Shown piece after piece: positions 56,580-64,000 of a stretch of DNA of 64,000 bases. The position numbers and the translations under genes were made by a program. The stretch comes from Streptomyces sp. NBC_01244 (GTDB lineage Bacteria; Actinomycetota; Actinomycetes; Streptomycetales; Streptomycetaceae), in NCBI RefSeq assembly GCF_035987325.1, contig NZ_CP108488.1, positions 7,068,001 through 7,132,000 on the forward strand, given 5' to 3'. Under the pieces are notes generated by a model. That model worked only from the letters and a program-made list of their open reading frames with translations. It was not told where the DNA came from and made no database searches. Within the stretch, counting starts at the first letter, position 1. Each line of letters opens with the position of its first letter.

Positions 56580-57518
56580 TCACACCCACCCGGTCCGGTG
56601 CCGCAGCCACGCACGCGCTGCCTCGGCGGCCCGGACCTGGTGGGCTCGCAGGAAGGGAACACCTGGGGGAGCCGGTCGCCGTGACGACTTCTCCCAGTAG
56701 CCCCCCAGACCTGCGGCGAACGCGGTCAGCACCTGCGGGTCCTCTGGCTGCGGCAGATGACCCACCGCGGCCGCGGCCTCGGCCGGCGAGTGCCCGTCCA
56801 TGATGAGGTGAGGTACCAATACCGCCGGGTCGATCCATCCCGCGCCCTGGTTCTGGTACGACCAGTCGATGATGACGACGCGCCCGTTCTCGCGGCGCAG
56901 CATGTTGTCCGGCCGCAGGTCCCAGTGCAGCAGCGTGTTCCCCTCGGCGGCCTGCTGCCAGTCCTGCTCGATCGCGGCAAGGGTGCCCAAGTGCCGCGCC
57001 GCCCACGGGTCGAGATCACTAGGAACCTGCCCGGCCAGGAAGGACCATCCGGTGAGCCACCTGCCGATCAGGTCCGCGATGGGCTTCGCGCCGTCCAGCG
57101 GCGACGGGGTCAGCAGCTTGCCCGCCTCCTCGACAGCAGCCAGCACCGCCACGGTGTCCGCGGAGCCCGGGGCAAGCACGGGAACGGCGCCGGGGATGTC
57201 CTCAAGGCACAGCCACCACCAGCCGCCGCTCTCCTCCGGCGCAGCCCACCACACGACACCCGGCCCCACCCCGGCAGGAAGCACCGACGTCACGGCGATC
57301 TCGTCCGCGTACTGCGGGGCGAACGGGTGGTCAGAATTCATGCCCTTGAGAAATACGCGCCGGCCGTCGTCCAGGAGCAGCCGGGACGCCACCCCCGGGG
57401 TGAAGCCGCCCGTGCACGCCACCACGTCGGCCACCCGCGACCCCAGCCGGAGCTCCACGTATTCACGCGCATCGGAGGGAAGGGACGCCCACTCGGGCCG
57501 GACAGAAGTTACGGACAC
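56580..57518 (-). CDS. APH-type phosphotransferase
   Basis: The 312-residue product has the aminoglycoside phosphotransferase/choline kinase fold: K58 in RRVFLKGMNS, the catalytic loop LLHWDLRPDNMLRRENG (D200, N205) and the metal-binding D218 in VVIIDWSYQNQG. Aspects such as GWWWLCLEDIPGAVPVLAPG fit the hinge region. It would phosphorylate a small hydroxylated substrate; resistance cannot be inferred. GTG 57518 has GGGAG at good spacing. It lies 5 nt from the end of the convergent dioxygenase gene. Confidence 0.85.
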   Translation of the reverse strand: MSVTSVRPEWASLPSDAREYVELRLGSRVADVVACTGGFTPGVASRLLLDDGRRVFLKGMNSDHPFAPQYADEIAVTSVLPAGVGPGVVWWAAPEESGGWWWLCLEDIPGAVPVLAPGSADTVAVLAAVEEAGKLLTPSPLDGAKPIADLIGRWLTGWSFLAGQVPSDLDPWAARHLGTLAAIEQDWQQAAEGNTLLHWDLRPDNMLRRENGRVVIIDWSYQNQGAGWIDPAVLVPHLIMDGHSPAEAAAAVGHLPQPEDPQVLTAFAAGLGGYWEKSSRRPAPPGVPFLRAHQVRAAEAARAWLRHRTGWV

Positions 57519-57856
57519 GAGGTACTCCCTGGGAACGGCTGCCGGGGAAACAGATGCTTCCGGCAGGCTAGCGGCCGGGCAAGACGCCGCGCTGAAGTTC
57601 AGCCACCGCCCGCGGCGCTATCTCTTGGGCATCCGTGTACCCCACGACCACAACGCTTTGATCCGCACGGCCGCGCCCCGCTCTCCAGCGTGATCAGGAG
57701 GGCGGGCGCTCAAAACACCCAAAACCCGCAAGGTCGGAAATGCCGAAGCCCTCGCCAGCAGGAGCTTCCGACGGGGGCATCGTTGTGCTCTGTTCGTCTG
57801 CCGGAAGAGCAGGGCGGCACCCCGTCTGGAGAAACGGGGTGCCAGCTAGTGCGGGA
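57519..57856. other. Intergenic stretch without a gene
   Basis: This 338-nt gap should contain the promoter of the phosphotransferase gene. No reading frame here looks coding on either strand. The only clear structure is the hairpin at 57816-57843. Confidence 0.5.
57816..57843 (-). terminator. Hairpin after the lipoprotein gene
   Basis: Ten-base arms GGCACCCCGT and ACGGGGTGCC surround an 8-nt loop, 13 nt after the lipoprotein stop. The following minus-strand sequence has no U-run. Confidence 0.6.
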
Positions 57857-58555
57857 TCAGGTGGCCGGAGCCAAGGCCTTGTCGAGGGCCTTGCCGAGGT
57901 GCGTGTCGACCAGGCCGGGACTTCCGGAAAGGACGACCAGGACGGTGCCGGAGCGTACGGCGACCTGCTTGATCATGGTGGTCCGGCCGCCGCTGGTGAG
58001 CGTCATCACCGTTGCCCACCGTTCATCGCCGCGCTCCGGAGCGGTGACCTTCTGGGTGGTGACGTCGATGGGCGTGCTGCCGGACGCCAGCTGGTACTTC
58101 GGGCAGGCGGCCATCGCGTCGAAGATGGTGCGGGTGCCGGAGGAGAGCTTGTCCTCGGTGTCGGTGTAGATCTCTTCGGCCACCTCGGAGTCGCCGGACC
58201 CGCTATAGGCAAAGGTGACCTTGGCCTGGGTGGGGAAGTCGAGCGCCCCTCCGGCAGCGGCTCCGCCGAGCTTCTCCATGGCCGGGCAGCCCACGACGGC
58301 GATGTCGTCGTGCTTCGGGTCCTGCTGCGGCTGGACCCGGTAGCCGGAGCCCATGTCCACGATGTCGAGCAGACGAGGCCCGAGCTGGTCGGCCGAGAGC
58401 GGCGCGGCCATCTTGCCCTGCTGCGTGGTGCTGGGGCTGCTCGCTTGCCGGGGTCCGAAGGAGCCGAGTTCCGGTGTGCTGCCGGTCGAGCAGGCTGCCA
58501 GCGTGAGCGTGGCCGCTGCCGCAAATCCGAGCAGGATGAAGCCGTGGTTTCGCAT
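57857..58555 (-). CDS. Secreted lipoprotein, 232 residues
   Basis: The N-terminus MRNHGFILLGFAAAATLTLA followed by AC gives a lipobox (LAAC), so the protein is anchored outside the membrane. The mature part reads LSADQLGPRLLDIVDMGSGY, AAAGGALDFPTQAKVTFAYS, AEEIYTDTEDKLSSGTRTIF and IKQVAVRSGTVLVVLSGSPG. The beta-rich middle plus a final helix (LGKALDKALAP) resembles PknH-sensor-like or LpqH-type extracellular domains. The ligand is unknown. It is a possible plasmid-borne surface protein. Confidence 0.78.
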   Translation of the reverse strand: MRNHGFILLGFAAAATLTLAACSTGSTPELGSFGPRQASSPSTTQQGKMAAPLSADQLGPRLLDIVDMGSGYRVQPQQDPKHDDIAVVGCPAMEKLGGAAAGGALDFPTQAKVTFAYSGSGDSEVAEEIYTDTEDKLSSGTRTIFDAMAACPKYQLASGSTPIDVTTQKVTAPERGDERWATVMTLTSGGRTTMIKQVAVRSGTVLVVLSGSPGLVDTHLGKALDKALAPAT

Positions 58556-58641
58556 GTGTGATCCCCCCGTGCGTGTGTGCGGGCCGACGGTACCCCCTGG
58601 CGATGGTGATCTTCCAAGGGAGGTGATGCCGAATAGCGAGG

Positions 58642-59097
58642 TCAGAGGATCGCGCCCGCGAACGTGCCGTCGTACCCGAAAGACGTCAGCCCGTCCTCCC
58701 GACTGCCGAAGACCCCTTCGATCGGCCCCGAGTTCCGCGCGTACCAGTCCCCGTCGAGACCGGGGACGAGCGTCTCGTGGGCGCTGCGGCAGCGAACCCA
58801 CACACGGTCACCGCTGTTGAGCACCAACCAGTCCCGGTACGCCCCGCACTCGGTGCAGGCGATCACCTCCCCGTCCACGGACAGCGGCGCCCAGTAGCGC
58901 ATCATCGTCCCGGCGAACTGCTCCGGCGCCGGCACGCACAGGCCGGCCGGTATCTCCACCGAGCCGGTCTCGGCCGCACCGGCCGGGCGGACCGCACCGT
59001 TGTGGGCCGGTTCCTGCGCGGCGGAGGCCATGCGCATCGCCTCCGCCTGAAACTCGCGGACCGAGCGGTCCTGTCGGGTTCGTCTGCTGCGGAACAT
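58642..59097 (-). CDS. Hypothetical protein with Cys pairs, 151 residues
   Basis: ATG 59097 follows GGAGG. The product starts MFRSRRTRQDRSVREFQAEA. Its second half holds APLSVDGEVIACTECGAYRD and SGDRVWVRCRSAHETLVPGL, with a CxxC plus a third Cys and nearby His that could bind zinc. The final part is GPIEGVFGSREDGLTSFGYD. No family is recognised. It lies 81 nt downstream of the relaxase gene, probably in the same transcript. Confidence 0.68.
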   Translation of the reverse strand: MFRSRRTRQDRSVREFQAEAMRMASAAQEPAHNGAVRPAGAAETGSVEIPAGLCVPAPEQFAGTMMRYWAPLSVDGEVIACTECGAYRDWLVLNSGDRVWVRCRSAHETLVPGLDGDWYARNSGPIEGVFGSREDGLTSFGYDGTFAGAIL

Positions 59098-59178
59098 GTG
59101 CGCCTCCGGGTGGTTGTGGTCCGCGTGTACGGTCACACCCTCTCTCGGGGGCGTGACCTGGTTCTACTCAACAAACGT

Positions 59179-60900
59179 TCACAGGCCCGGCGAGCGGCGT
59201 GAGGGCCGTTCGGCGGCGGGGCGGGCACTGCTCGGGCGGGGGGCATTTCCTCTGGATGGCGGAGTGCCCTTGGCCGGATCGGCGGGCAGGTCGGCCATGC
59301 GGCGCAGCCGCCACACCAGGACGTCGCTCACGGAATCGGCGGTGCCCAGCTCGCGGCGGGACGCGGCGGCGGCGAGCAGAGGCCCCGGCTGATGTCCGGC
59401 GGCCTCCGCTTCGGCGAGCGTGGCGGCCAGCGCAGGCCATCCGGGCTCGGCCAGAAGCTGCTCGGCCAGGTCAGGCAGCGCCTGCCGCACGACGGCTTCG
59501 TGCCGGCGACGGACCGGAAGCGAAAGGCGCCGACCGCGTTCGCGCAACACCCCAAGGGGCCTGTCGGCGGCACTCGAGTAAGCGGTCCGGAGGTACCCGG
59601 CGGCCTGTTGAGCAGCGGCGGCCTGCTGGGCGTGCCCCTTCCTCGCGTGCCACAACGCGGCGGCGGTGACCAAGAAGAACAGCATGTCGATCACCATCGC
59701 CGTGGTGGCGCCGTCCTCGCCGCGGCCCAGGGCCGGGCCGCCGTGTGAAAGGTCGCGGGCAGCCTGCCGCAGCGCCCGGTCGTGGTGGCGTACGGCTCGG
59801 ACGTGCGACCGCGAGGCTCGCTCGAACGCTGCCGCGGCTTCGCGGAGCTCGCGGCGTGTATGCGCCGCGGAGGTCTTGGAGAGTGCGTCCAAGACCTCTC
59901 CGGCTGCGGCGATGTGAGCGGCGACCGCGCCGTCCTCCCCTTGGTCGATGACCAGCACGGCTTGCCAAACGGCTCCGGCCGCGCGGCGGCGAGCCGATGC
60001 CGGCCTGGGAATACCCGGCTCTGCCGCCAACCTCGTGCCGTCGTCGGTCCCGGCCCCGTTGTGCATGCCGCTCCAGCGCTCACGGATGCGCGGCAGGGAC
60101 AGGTCGGGGGCGAGTTTCGAGCCCGAGTAGAACACTGGGTCGCCGTCCTTGTTCCGGTCGTCGGGCAGGGCGACGGTGTAGCCGAGAAGGTCTCCGGACG
60201 GTGCGACTCGCTTCCGGACGAGGAGGCCGGAGGATGCGAGGCGGCCGAAGAACTCGGTGTCGCTGCTGGCGCCGGCCACCGCGCGGCGTACGGTCTCGCG
60301 GAGTTCCTCGCGCGGGGTGCGCTCGCGGTGCTCGCGCTCGGCCTTGTGGCGCTCAGCGCTGGTGGGCCGCTGGGCTGCGGTGCGGTCGCCGGCGTTGAGG
60401 CGGCGCAGCCCGAGTTCGGCTTCCAGGAGGCGGGCTTCGTCCTGGACGCGCTGGGCGTCGTTGTCGAGGTCGGGCTTGTAGCCGTCCTCGCGGACGAGGG
60501 TGGCGATGATGTGGATGTGGTCGTCGGCGTGCCGGACCGCCGCCCAGCGGCATCCCGCCCCTTGGTCCGGGTCGTCGATTCCGGCGGCGGCAACCATGCG
60601 CCGGGCGACGTCCGCCCACTCCTCGTCGGACAGGATCCGGTCGGTGGGGGCGTTGCGGACGGACAGGTGCCACACATGCTGGGCGGGACGGCTGCTCTCC
60701 TCAGCGTTCTGTACGGGCTGGTCGAGGAGGCGCTGGAGCTGCTTCAAGGTGGCCTGCGGGTCGCGGCCGGGGTCGGGGGCGTTGTCGTCCCAGGAAGCCA
60801 CCAGGTGCGGGTCGGTGTGCTCCTCGTACTTGCCCGGCCCGTACAGGTAGGCGAGCAGGCCGATGGCGCGCTTCCCGCGGTTGTGGATCCTGGGGATCAT
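59179..60900 (-). CDS. MobP-type relaxase
   Basis: This 573-residue relaxase would nick the transfer origin and lead the strand into the recipient. The N-terminal 180 residues hold MIPRIHNRGKRAIGLLAYLY, HVWHLSVRNAPTDRILSDEE and the metal-binding triad in AVRHADDHIHIIATLVRED (H124, H128, H130). The tyrosine nucleophile is probably Y18 or Y20 in LLAYLYGPG. The C-terminal 380 residues are helical, with a hydrophobic stretch near 395-415 (MVIDMLFFLVTAAALW). A MobC gene lies directly upstream. The nick site should be close to the mobilisation genes but cannot be located by eye. Confidence 0.9.
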   Translation of the reverse strand: MIPRIHNRGKRAIGLLAYLYGPGKYEEHTDPHLVASWDDNAPDPGRDPQATLKQLQRLLDQPVQNAEESSRPAQHVWHLSVRNAPTDRILSDEEWADVARRMVAAAGIDDPDQGAGCRWAAVRHADDHIHIIATLVREDGYKPDLDNDAQRVQDEARLLEAELGLRRLNAGDRTAAQRPTSAERHKAEREHRERTPREELRETVRRAVAGASSDTEFFGRLASSGLLVRKRVAPSGDLLGYTVALPDDRNKDGDPVFYSGSKLAPDLSLPRIRERWSGMHNGAGTDDGTRLAAEPGIPRPASARRRAAGAVWQAVLVIDQGEDGAVAAHIAAAGEVLDALSKTSAAHTRRELREAAAAFERASRSHVRAVRHHDRALRQAARDLSHGGPALGRGEDGATTAMVIDMLFFLVTAAALWHARKGHAQQAAAAQQAAGYLRTAYSSAADRPLGVLRERGRRLSLPVRRRHEAVVRQALPDLAEQLLAEPGWPALAATLAEAEAAGHQPGPLLAAAASRRELGTADSVSDVLVWRLRRMADLPADPAKGTPPSRGNAPRPSSARPAAERPSRRSPGL

Positions 60901-60915
60901 GCCGGTGTTGTCCTT

Positions 60916-61551
60916 CTAGGTCTGGTCGAGCAGGTGGTCGGTGGCGGCCTGGACGCGGTCCACGGCCCGGCGGACGGCGGCGAGGACCGCGTCCAGTTCT
61001 TCGGGCTGGCCACCGGAGTTGATGGCGCGGGTGATCTGGTTGAGATTGGTGCCGACGCGGCCGAGGTGCCGGCGGGCGGCGAACAGCTCCGAGACCATCT
61101 CGCGGTGGCCGGCGATGGCGGCGGCGGTGTTGTCGAGGTCGTGCGCGGCGGCCATGCCGCTGCGGGCGAGGAAGGCGGGCAAGGTCGTGCGGGCTGCTGC
61201 TGCGGCGCTCGACAGCAAGGTCTTCTCGTCGTCGTTCAGGCGGACGCTGCAGACGTGACTTCGCTTGTCGGATGGCGGCTTGGGGGAGCGCTTACGCGAA
61301 CTGTTCGGTGCGACGCGCTGTCGGCGTCGGGGTGGTTGCTTCTCCTCCGGCTGCGATCCGCCCTCGGTCGCTGCCTCCCGGACCAGTGCCCCCCGGCGCT
61401 GGTCCGGACCCGCCACCCCCGGGGCGGGCTCTGGCCAAGGCACCTTCCCCAACGGGGAAGAGTGTCTTGGCCGATAACTTGCTCGCCCTGAGGTCGGGTT
61501 GGTGACCGGCTGCCCCGTGGAGCTGGGCGGGGGACTGATCGGGTTCGTCAT
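60916..61551 (-). CDS. MobC-type mobilisation protein
   Basis: The 211-residue product has a Pro/Arg-rich N-terminal half. It is followed by a ribbon-helix-helix (SHVCSVRLNDDEKTLLSSAA and ARTTLPAFLARSGMAAAHD) and the MobC signature LGRVGTNLNQITRAINSGG. MobC proteins help the relaxase melt and recognise the transfer origin. ATG 61551 overlaps the upstream stop as ATGA. The relaxase gene begins 15 nt downstream, so they form one unit. Confidence 0.88.
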   Translation of the reverse strand: MTNPISPPPSSTGQPVTNPTSGRASYRPRHSSPLGKVPWPEPAPGVAGPDQRRGALVREAATEGGSQPEEKQPPRRRQRVAPNSSRKRSPKPPSDKRSHVCSVRLNDDEKTLLSSAAAAARTTLPAFLARSGMAAAHDLDNTAAAIAGHREMVSELFAARRHLGRVGTNLNQITRAINSGGQPEELDAVLAAVRRAVDRVQAATDHLLDQT

Positions 61552-61805
61552 GATCTGCGGGTCCTCGTGCGGCGGATGTGGCGCTGAATGTCGGCCGCGA
61601 CCTCGACCAGCGCACTCGGGCCGGGCAGCACTCGGACGGGTGCGTCGGGGTGGTCCTGGACGAGCCACTGTCCGGTGGGCGTGGGCATTGCGGCGTGGAG
61701 GTGTCCGTGGCGGACCAGGACTTCCGCCCAGGCGTAGGCCTCGGCATCGTCGGCCACTCGTGTGCGGCTGTGGGGTGCGGGTGGGCGGGACAAGGCCGGC
61801 TCCAT
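61548..61805 (-). CDS. Hypothetical protein, 85 residues
   Basis: ATG 61805 opens the frame: RTRVADDAEAYAWAEVLVRH, GHLHAAMPTPTGQWLVQDHP and SALVEVAADIQRHIRRTRTR. No family is recognised. It couples directly to the mobC gene through ATGA, and it is probably an accessory to mobilisation. It has no Cys and no membrane segment. Confidence 0.65.
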   Translation of the reverse strand: MEPALSRPPAPHSRTRVADDAEAYAWAEVLVRHGHLHAAMPTPTGQWLVQDHPDAPVRVLPGPSALVEVAADIQRHIRRTRTRRS

Positions 61806-61896
61806 TCGGTGTCTGTGGGGGCGGTGGCCCGCATGGGAGGGCGGGCCACCGCGTGGAGATCGAGTCCGCAGGGCATTGACCTGCGTCTTTGGAGAA

Positions 61897-63255
61897 TCAG
61901 CCGCGTGCGAGGCGTTCCTTTGTCACGGTCGTGCTCCGCTTCGGGCGGGGGAGGTGGGAGAGCGCCGGGTCCCGGTACAGCACTTCTTGGAGCTCGGCGA
62001 ACCTCTCGTTTCCGATCGGGAGGTTCTTCTCGCGCAGGTAGGGGCCGATCACCCGGCGAGTCATCCGGCCACCGGCGAGGGCGGCTTCACGCGCGATGGG
62101 GAGCAGTACCTCCAGCGGCACGGGATCGGCCTGTGGTCCGGGGGTCTGGTCCGGGGTTGGTCCGGCGGGGTGTGGTCCGGGGGTCTGGTCCGGGGTTGGT
62201 CCGGCGGGGTGTGGTCCGGGGGTCTGGTCCGGGGTTGGTCCGGCGGGGTGTGGTCCGGGGGTCTGGTCCGGGGTTGGTCCGGCGGGGTGTGGTCCGGGGG
62301 TCTGGTCCGGGGTTGGTCCGGCGGGGTGTGGTCCGGGGGTCTGGTCCGGGGTTGGTCCGGCGGGGTGTGGTCCGGGGGTCTGGTCCGGGGTTGGTCCGGC
62401 GGGGTGTGGTCCGGGGGTCTGGTCCGGGGTTGGTCCGGCTGGCTCTGTTCCGGAGGCCTGGTCCGGTCCGCGCTGGTGTTCGGCGTGAGCTGTGGCGCTG
62501 CTGGTTCGATTCGAAGGCGGCTCGGAATCTGCCCCGAGGTCGGTCCGAAGCAACTCGCCGGGTGCCCGGTTGTCCCCTGGCCCGGGGTCCGTTGCCGGAC
62601 CGCTGCTCAGGGAGTTGGGAAGGCCAGGTTCGACTCCTTGGCCGGAGCCCGGTCTGGTAGCCCCGTTGGTCTGGTCCGCGGTGTCTGCTTCTCGTGGCCT
62701 CTGCTGGTCCGGACCGGACTGGTGGTCCTGCACGGAGCAGACATGTCGCTCCGAGGGTGCCTCGTGGTCCGTGTGCATCTTGGTCCGCTGGTCCGCCTCG
62801 TTGGTCCGGGGGGAACTGCCGACCTGGTGGCGGGTGATGAGGATGTACAGGTGGACCGCGCCGGCGAGGGCCAGCGGCGCGAGGGTGGACAGCACCGCGA
62901 CGACTGTGTCGCCCAGGCGCAGCCCGCTGGCGAGGACGGTCTGCTGGTTCAGCCGGACCGCGTGGAGCGCGTTGGCCCAGATGCTGGCCGCGGTCGCGGT
63001 GCCGAAGAGCGTCCACACGTAGAGCCGGGCGCGCAGCGGGGCGGAGGCCAGCACGAGGAGGGCGCGGACGCCGTACGCGATGAACCCGTCGACCACGAGC
63101 GGGAAGAGGTAGGTGAGGAACCCGCGGACGTGGATGGCGACCGCCATCTGCTGGAGTGCGTCGTACGACAGGGCGCAGCCGGCGGTGCCCAGTGCGACGA
63201 TCGCTATGCGGTCCCACGTGCTCACCGGCGCGACCTTCATTGCGGGGTTGGTCAC
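61897..63255 (-). CDS. DUF2637 membrane protein with 13-residue repeats
   Basis: The 452-residue product has four TM segments in the first 140 residues (IAIVALGTAGCALSYDALQQ, GFLTYLFPLVVDGFIAYGVR, LFGTATAASIWANALHAV, VVAVLSTLAPLALAGAVHLY), the DUF2637 region found on Streptomyces plasmids. A hydrophilic linker follows, with eight copies of GPTPDQTPGPHPA. A C-terminal domain (LLPIAREAALAGGRMTRRVI, GPYLREKNLPIGNERFAELQ) with HTH-like helices ends it. It may link the membrane to DNA or to spread proteins. The GTG start overlaps the WhiB gene stop as GTGA. Confidence 0.8.
   Translation of the reverse strand: MTNPAMKVAPVSTWDRIAIVALGTAGCALSYDALQQMAVAIHVRGFLTYLFPLVVDGFIAYGVRALLVLASAPLRARLYVWTLFGTATAASIWANALHAVRLNQQTVLASGLRLGDTVVAVLSTLAPLALAGAVHLYILITRHQVGSSPRTNEADQRTKMHTDHEAPSERHVCSVQDHQSGPDQQRPREADTADQTNGATRPGSGQGVEPGLPNSLSSGPATDPGPGDNRAPGELLRTDLGADSEPPSNRTSSATAHAEHQRGPDQASGTEPAGPTPDQTPGPHPAGPTPDQTPGPHPAGPTPDQTPGPHPAGPTPDQTPGPHPAGPTPDQTPGPHPAGPTPDQTPGPHPAGPTPDQTPGPHPAGPTPDQTPGPQADPVPLEVLLPIAREAALAGGRMTRRVIGPYLREKNLPIGNERFAELQEVLYRDPALSHLPRPKRSTTVTKERLARG
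62132..62443. repeat. Eight tandem 39-bp repeats
   Basis: The unit TGTGGTCCGGGGGTCTGGTC plus 19 further bases (39 bp) is repeated eight times almost without change inside the DUF2637 gene; the last copy diverges at its end. It encodes the GPTPDQTPGPHPA repeat and keeps the reading frame whatever the copy number. Confidence 0.95.
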
Positions 63256-63848
63256 GCGGCCGTCCTGAAGTCGACGACCAGGGGCGGGACCGCGGCCTTG
63301 GGGCTGTTGACCACTTCGGCGTTCGTGAGGGCAGCGGCTTGCTCCGTGGCCGCCTTCTTCTGCTCTGCGGCGATGGCATCCCGCTGCTTGTTCATCAGCC
63401 TGCGGGTGTAGCTGTGCTCGGTGCGCAGCAGCTTGCTCACCTTGTCGATGCTCCACCCGAGCTGGACGGTCTTCCGGATGACGTGGTCGCGCTCGGTTGT
63501 GGACAGGGCGACGTCGCGTCCCTGGAAGATGGCCTCTACGCGCTGGTAGTCCAGGCGCTCGGAGGCCTTCTTGTGGTACTTCCTGCGTTCGGATTCAGTC
63601 AGGCCCGCCCTGATCCCAAAGCGGCTTCCGGTGTCCATGGCGGCGTTGAAGCACTCCTGTCGCACCGGGCAGTGGCCGCAGATCATCTTGGCCCGCTCGA
63701 TGTCTTCGGTGGCGCTGGCCTCGGGGAAGAACGTTTTGTCGGCCTCCTTGATGTCCATGCCGTAGCAGAGAGCGCGCTCGTTCCAGCTGTGGTCGGCGAT
63801 GCCGCGCAGGGCGTTGGCCAGCGTGGTGGGGGTGGTGGTGTAGTGCAT
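63252..63848 (-). CDS. WhiB-family regulator with C-terminal extension
   Basis: The 198-residue product has the four iron-sulphur cysteines of WhiB proteins: C28 (RALCYGMD), C57, C60 and C66 (MICGHCPVRQECFNAAM). After these comes GSRFGIRAGLTESERR, which replaces the usual GVWGG turn. WhiB proteins usually have 80-130 residues; here about 90 more residues form helices (DHVIRKTVQLGWSIDKVSKL, LRTEHSYTRRLMNKQRDAIA) that look like a helix-turn-helix. It may control the mobilisation genes that follow. ATG 63848 has GGAG upstream. The 152 nt beyond it, to the window edge, show no complete gene. Confidence 0.88.
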   Translation of the reverse strand: MHYTTTPTTLANALRGIADHSWNERALCYGMDIKEADKTFFPEASATEDIERAKMICGHCPVRQECFNAAMDTGSRFGIRAGLTESERRKYHKKASERLDYQRVEAIFQGRDVALSTTERDHVIRKTVQLGWSIDKVSKLLRTEHSYTRRLMNKQRDAIAAEQKKAATEQAAALTNAEVVNSPKAAVPPLVVDFRTAA

Positions 63849-64000
63849 GGGGTTCTCCGATGTGCCTCACGGCCGGCGCGCGGTCACCACGTCCCCGGCG
63901 GCAGCGGCGGGGTGGCGTGGCGGGTCCAGGCGGTGAGGCGGGCAGGGGCGCGGGGGCAGAGGCCGCGCCGGTGTTCTGGGTGAGGAGAGGGTCAGGCCCG

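Noticed and set aside
62132..62443. CRISPR array
   Set aside because: The 39-bp units are directly adjacent with no spacers and lie inside a coding frame.
61578..63411. Long plus-strand frames through the 39-bp repeats (WSGGLVRGWSGG-type)
   Set aside because: They are open only because the repeat has no stop in any frame. The minus-strand DUF2637 frame has TM segments and a conserved C-terminus.

Overview
The window is very GC-rich DNA with strongly GC-biased third codon positions, frequent GTG/TTG starts and many GTGA/ATGA stop-start overlaps. It carries WhiB, DUF317, DUF2637, DUF4913 and SCO6880-type genes, which points to Streptomyces or a close relative. Gene content (VirD4-, VirB4-, VirB6-like and SCO6880-type transfer proteins, a cell-wall hydrolase, MobP-type relaxase plus MobC, no ribosomal or core metabolic genes) indicates a conjugative element: a large plasmid or an integrative conjugative element.

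Layout. (1) 1-23141, minus strand: a long transfer cluster. It is transcribed from the NlpC/P60 hydrolase (22011-23141) through a small pilin-like protein, a one-TM protein, a VirB6-like protein, SCO6880 and the VirB4-like ATPase. It continues through many small unknown proteins, three DUF317 proteins, an XRE regulator and an MFS permease to a VirD4-type coupling protein cut by the window edge. A nitrilase-like cargo gene (8516-9532) lies between 168-bp direct repeats made of the 3' end of its neighbour. (2) 23142-23610: divergent control region. (3) 23611-39360, plus strand: orphan DNA methyltransferase, DUF4913, RelE/ParE-like, DUF3631-like, GNAT, a family of small helical proteins, tandem winged-helix regulators, MFS transporter, ATP-grasp ligase, four more DUF317-type proteins and an LAxTG surface protein. 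(4) 39357-51742: a 12-kb island between perfectly sized 226-bp direct repeats (2 mismatches). It holds an IS481-like element, a decayed tyrosine integrase and a pPIWI_RE conflict system (REase protein, DinG-like helicase, PIWI-RE protein) with a fourth winged-helix-like gene. (5) 51636-58555: accessory genes (deoxyribosyltransferase-like, GNAT, XRE-TPR regulator, PhyH dioxygenase, phosphotransferase, lipoprotein). (6) 58642-63848, minus strand: mobilisation block with relaxase, MobC, a DUF2637 membrane protein with eight 39-bp repeats, and a WhiB protein with an extra C-terminal region.

How it fits together. WhiB, MobC and the relaxase would process the DNA, the VirD4-like protein would couple it to the secretion channel, and the NlpC/P60 protein would open the wall. 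The methyltransferase may protect the element from restriction, and the pPIWI_RE island may exclude competing plasmids or phages. A 23-nt perfect palindrome occurs in front of two plus-strand operons, with a decayed third copy in front of a minus-strand gene, suggesting a shared regulator. Several genes appear to start at CTG (one at ATC) behind good Shine-Dalgarno sequences.
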